The notes beneath the pieces were generated by a model. It ran no database searches, was not told the DNA's origin, and saw only the letters and a list, made by a program, of their open reading frames with translations. The position numbers and the translations under genes were made by a program. A DNA stretch of 64,000 nt from Rivularia sp. PCC 7116 (GTDB lineage: Bacteria; Cyanobacteriota; Cyanobacteriia; Cyanobacteriales; Nostocaceae), in assembly GCF_000316665.1 (NCBI RefSeq), contig NC_019678.1, positions 2,418,001 to 2,482,000 on the forward strand, written 5' to 3'. How positions within the stretch are numbered: position 1 is the first letter of the stretch; the number at the start of each line of letters is the position of its first letter. This document shows positions 63,186 through 64,000 of this stretch, one piece after another.

Positions 63186-64000
63186 ATGGAAACCTTGCAG
63201 CACGGTTACATCACAACTAATGGCATAAAGCTACATTACGTCACTCAAGGTAGTGGTCCTTTAATGCTGATGCTGCATGGTTTTCCAGAGTTTTGGTATT
63301 CCTGGCGATATCAGATTCCCGAATTTGCTTCAGATTTTAAGGTAGTTGCTCCTGATTTAAGAGGTTATAACGATAGCGATAAACCATTAGAGCAATCGGC
63401 TTATGTAATGAAAGAGTTAGTGCGAGATGTAGAAGGTATAATTCGCGGTTTGGGATATGAAAAGTGCGTGCTTGTAGGTCATGATTGGGGAGGAGGGATT
63501 GCTTGGAATTTTGCTTATACTTATCCAGAAATGGTAGAGCGATTAATCATTATGAATCATCCCCATTATGCAAAATTCTCTGAAGGTTTCCGAACACCTC
63601 AACAATTATCACGTAGCTGGTATGTATTCTTGTTTCAACTACCTGTAATTCCTGAATTATATGTTCAATCTCAAGATTACAAATTTATTGAGGATGCTAT
63701 TAAAGGTATGGCAGTCGATAAAAGTGCCTTTACTAAAGAAGATATCGACGCTTATAAAAATGCCATAAAAAAACCAGGGGCTTTGAGTGCAACAATAAAT
63801 TACTATCGAAATATTTTTAGTTCCCAAATGTTGAATCAAAATTGGAGCATACTGGAAGTTCCAACTTTAATGATTTGGGGAGAAGAAGATACTGCATTAG
63901 GAAAAGAATTAACCTACGGAACCCAAGACTATGTTAAAGATTTTCAAATTAGATATATTTCTAACTGTAGCCATTGGGTACAGCAAGAACAGCCACAATT
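63186..64000 (+). CDS. Epoxide-hydrolase-like alpha/beta hydrolase, cut by the window end
   Basis: The frame opens at ATG 63186 (METLQHGYITTNGIKLHYV) and is still open at base 64000, with 271 residues visible. The oxyanion motif is HGFPEFWYSW (31-40), the nucleophile Asp100 is in GHDWGGG, the acid is in 'IWGEEDTAL', and the catalytic His appears in 'CSHWVQQEQPQL' just before the end. An Asp nucleophile fits soluble epoxide hydrolases or haloalkane dehalogenases, not lipases. Only about 15-25 residues should be missing by comparison with family length. Confidence 0.9.
   Translation, partial: METLQHGYITTNGIKLHYVTQGSGPLMLMLHGFPEFWYSWRYQIPEFASDFKVVAPDLRGYNDSDKPLEQSAYVMKELVRDVEGIIRGLGYEKCVLVGHDWGGGIAWNFAYTYPEMVERLIIMNHPHYAKFSEGFRTPQQLSRSWYVFLFQLPVIPELYVQSQDYKFIEDAIKGMAVDKSAFTKEDIDAYKNAIKKPGALSATINYYRNIFSSQMLNQNWSILEVPTLMIWGEEDTALGKELTYGTQDYVKDFQIRYISNCSHWVQQEQPQ

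Overview
The window is chromosomal DNA of a cyanobacterium, most likely a filamentous, heterocyst-forming one (Nostocales, Rivularia/Calothrix-like). The evidence is: two psbA genes, AT-rich sequence with many GCGATCGC (HIP1) octamers (about twenty by eye in 64 kb), abundant short tandem repeats (STRRs such as GTGAACA and GGTAATT), a Mo-nitrogenase C-terminus family protein, and several families largely confined to cyanobacteria (DUF1818, DUF2358, DUF1206, PAP/fibrillin, VTE5-like kinase). No rRNA, CRISPR array or prophage was seen.

Layout. 0-2.8 kb: a 5'-cut coiled-coil-like protein, a small membrane protein, a MITE and a DUF6745 protein. 2.9-7.2 kb: a polar amino-acid ABC importer (natF-natG-natH-bgtA type) with STRRs in the gaps. 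7.7-14 kb: a large CPBP intramembrane protease, the Mo-nitro_C protein, a creatininase-family hydrolase and an ACT-malic enzyme. 14.5-21 kb: a dynamin-like GTPase and two psbA genes encoding different D1 isoforms (Q130 and E130) on either side of a GNAT gene. 21.3-26 kb: an MBOAT acyltransferase next to an unusual repeat-TM-SGNH protein. 26-33.7 kb: ppc, a pentapeptide protein, tRNA-Pro(GGG), DUF1818, rpoZ and a repeat-rich membrane protein. 34-36 kb: a two-gene Septu-like (PtuA/PtuB) defence candidate. 36-43 kb: a three-gene two-component cluster, an HDAC-like deacetylase, an MscS channel and a GT2. 43-50 kb: two tandem, very large Calx-beta/propeller/DUF4114 proteins with duplicated promoters. 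50-56 kb: a hydrolase, a zinc protease, a PAP/fibrillin protein and uvrA with a sequence matching the cyanobacterial LexA box. 56-58.6 kb: an IS element, a VapBC-like toxin-antitoxin pair and a broken gene. 58.6-64 kb: membrane and lipid-related genes, a GH10-like hydrolase, DUF1206, and an epoxide-hydrolase-like gene cut by the window end.

How genes work together. NatF captures amino acids, NatG/NatH form the channel and BgtA powers it. The MBOAT and the SGNH protein probably pass acyl groups across the membrane to an envelope polymer. The sensor kinase, CheY-like regulator and REC-kinase form a phosphorelay-like set. The AAA ATPase and HNH nuclease overlap by four bases and should act together. 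The two psbA copies would let the cell exchange D1 isoforms with light. Most other genes are single housekeeping units.

The items I would look at first are the Septu-like pair, the MBOAT/repeat-SGNH pair, the duplicated giant exoprotein genes with their shared promoter, the MITE family with matching terminal inverted repeats, and two small broken genes. All function calls are by reading and memory of families; no search was run.
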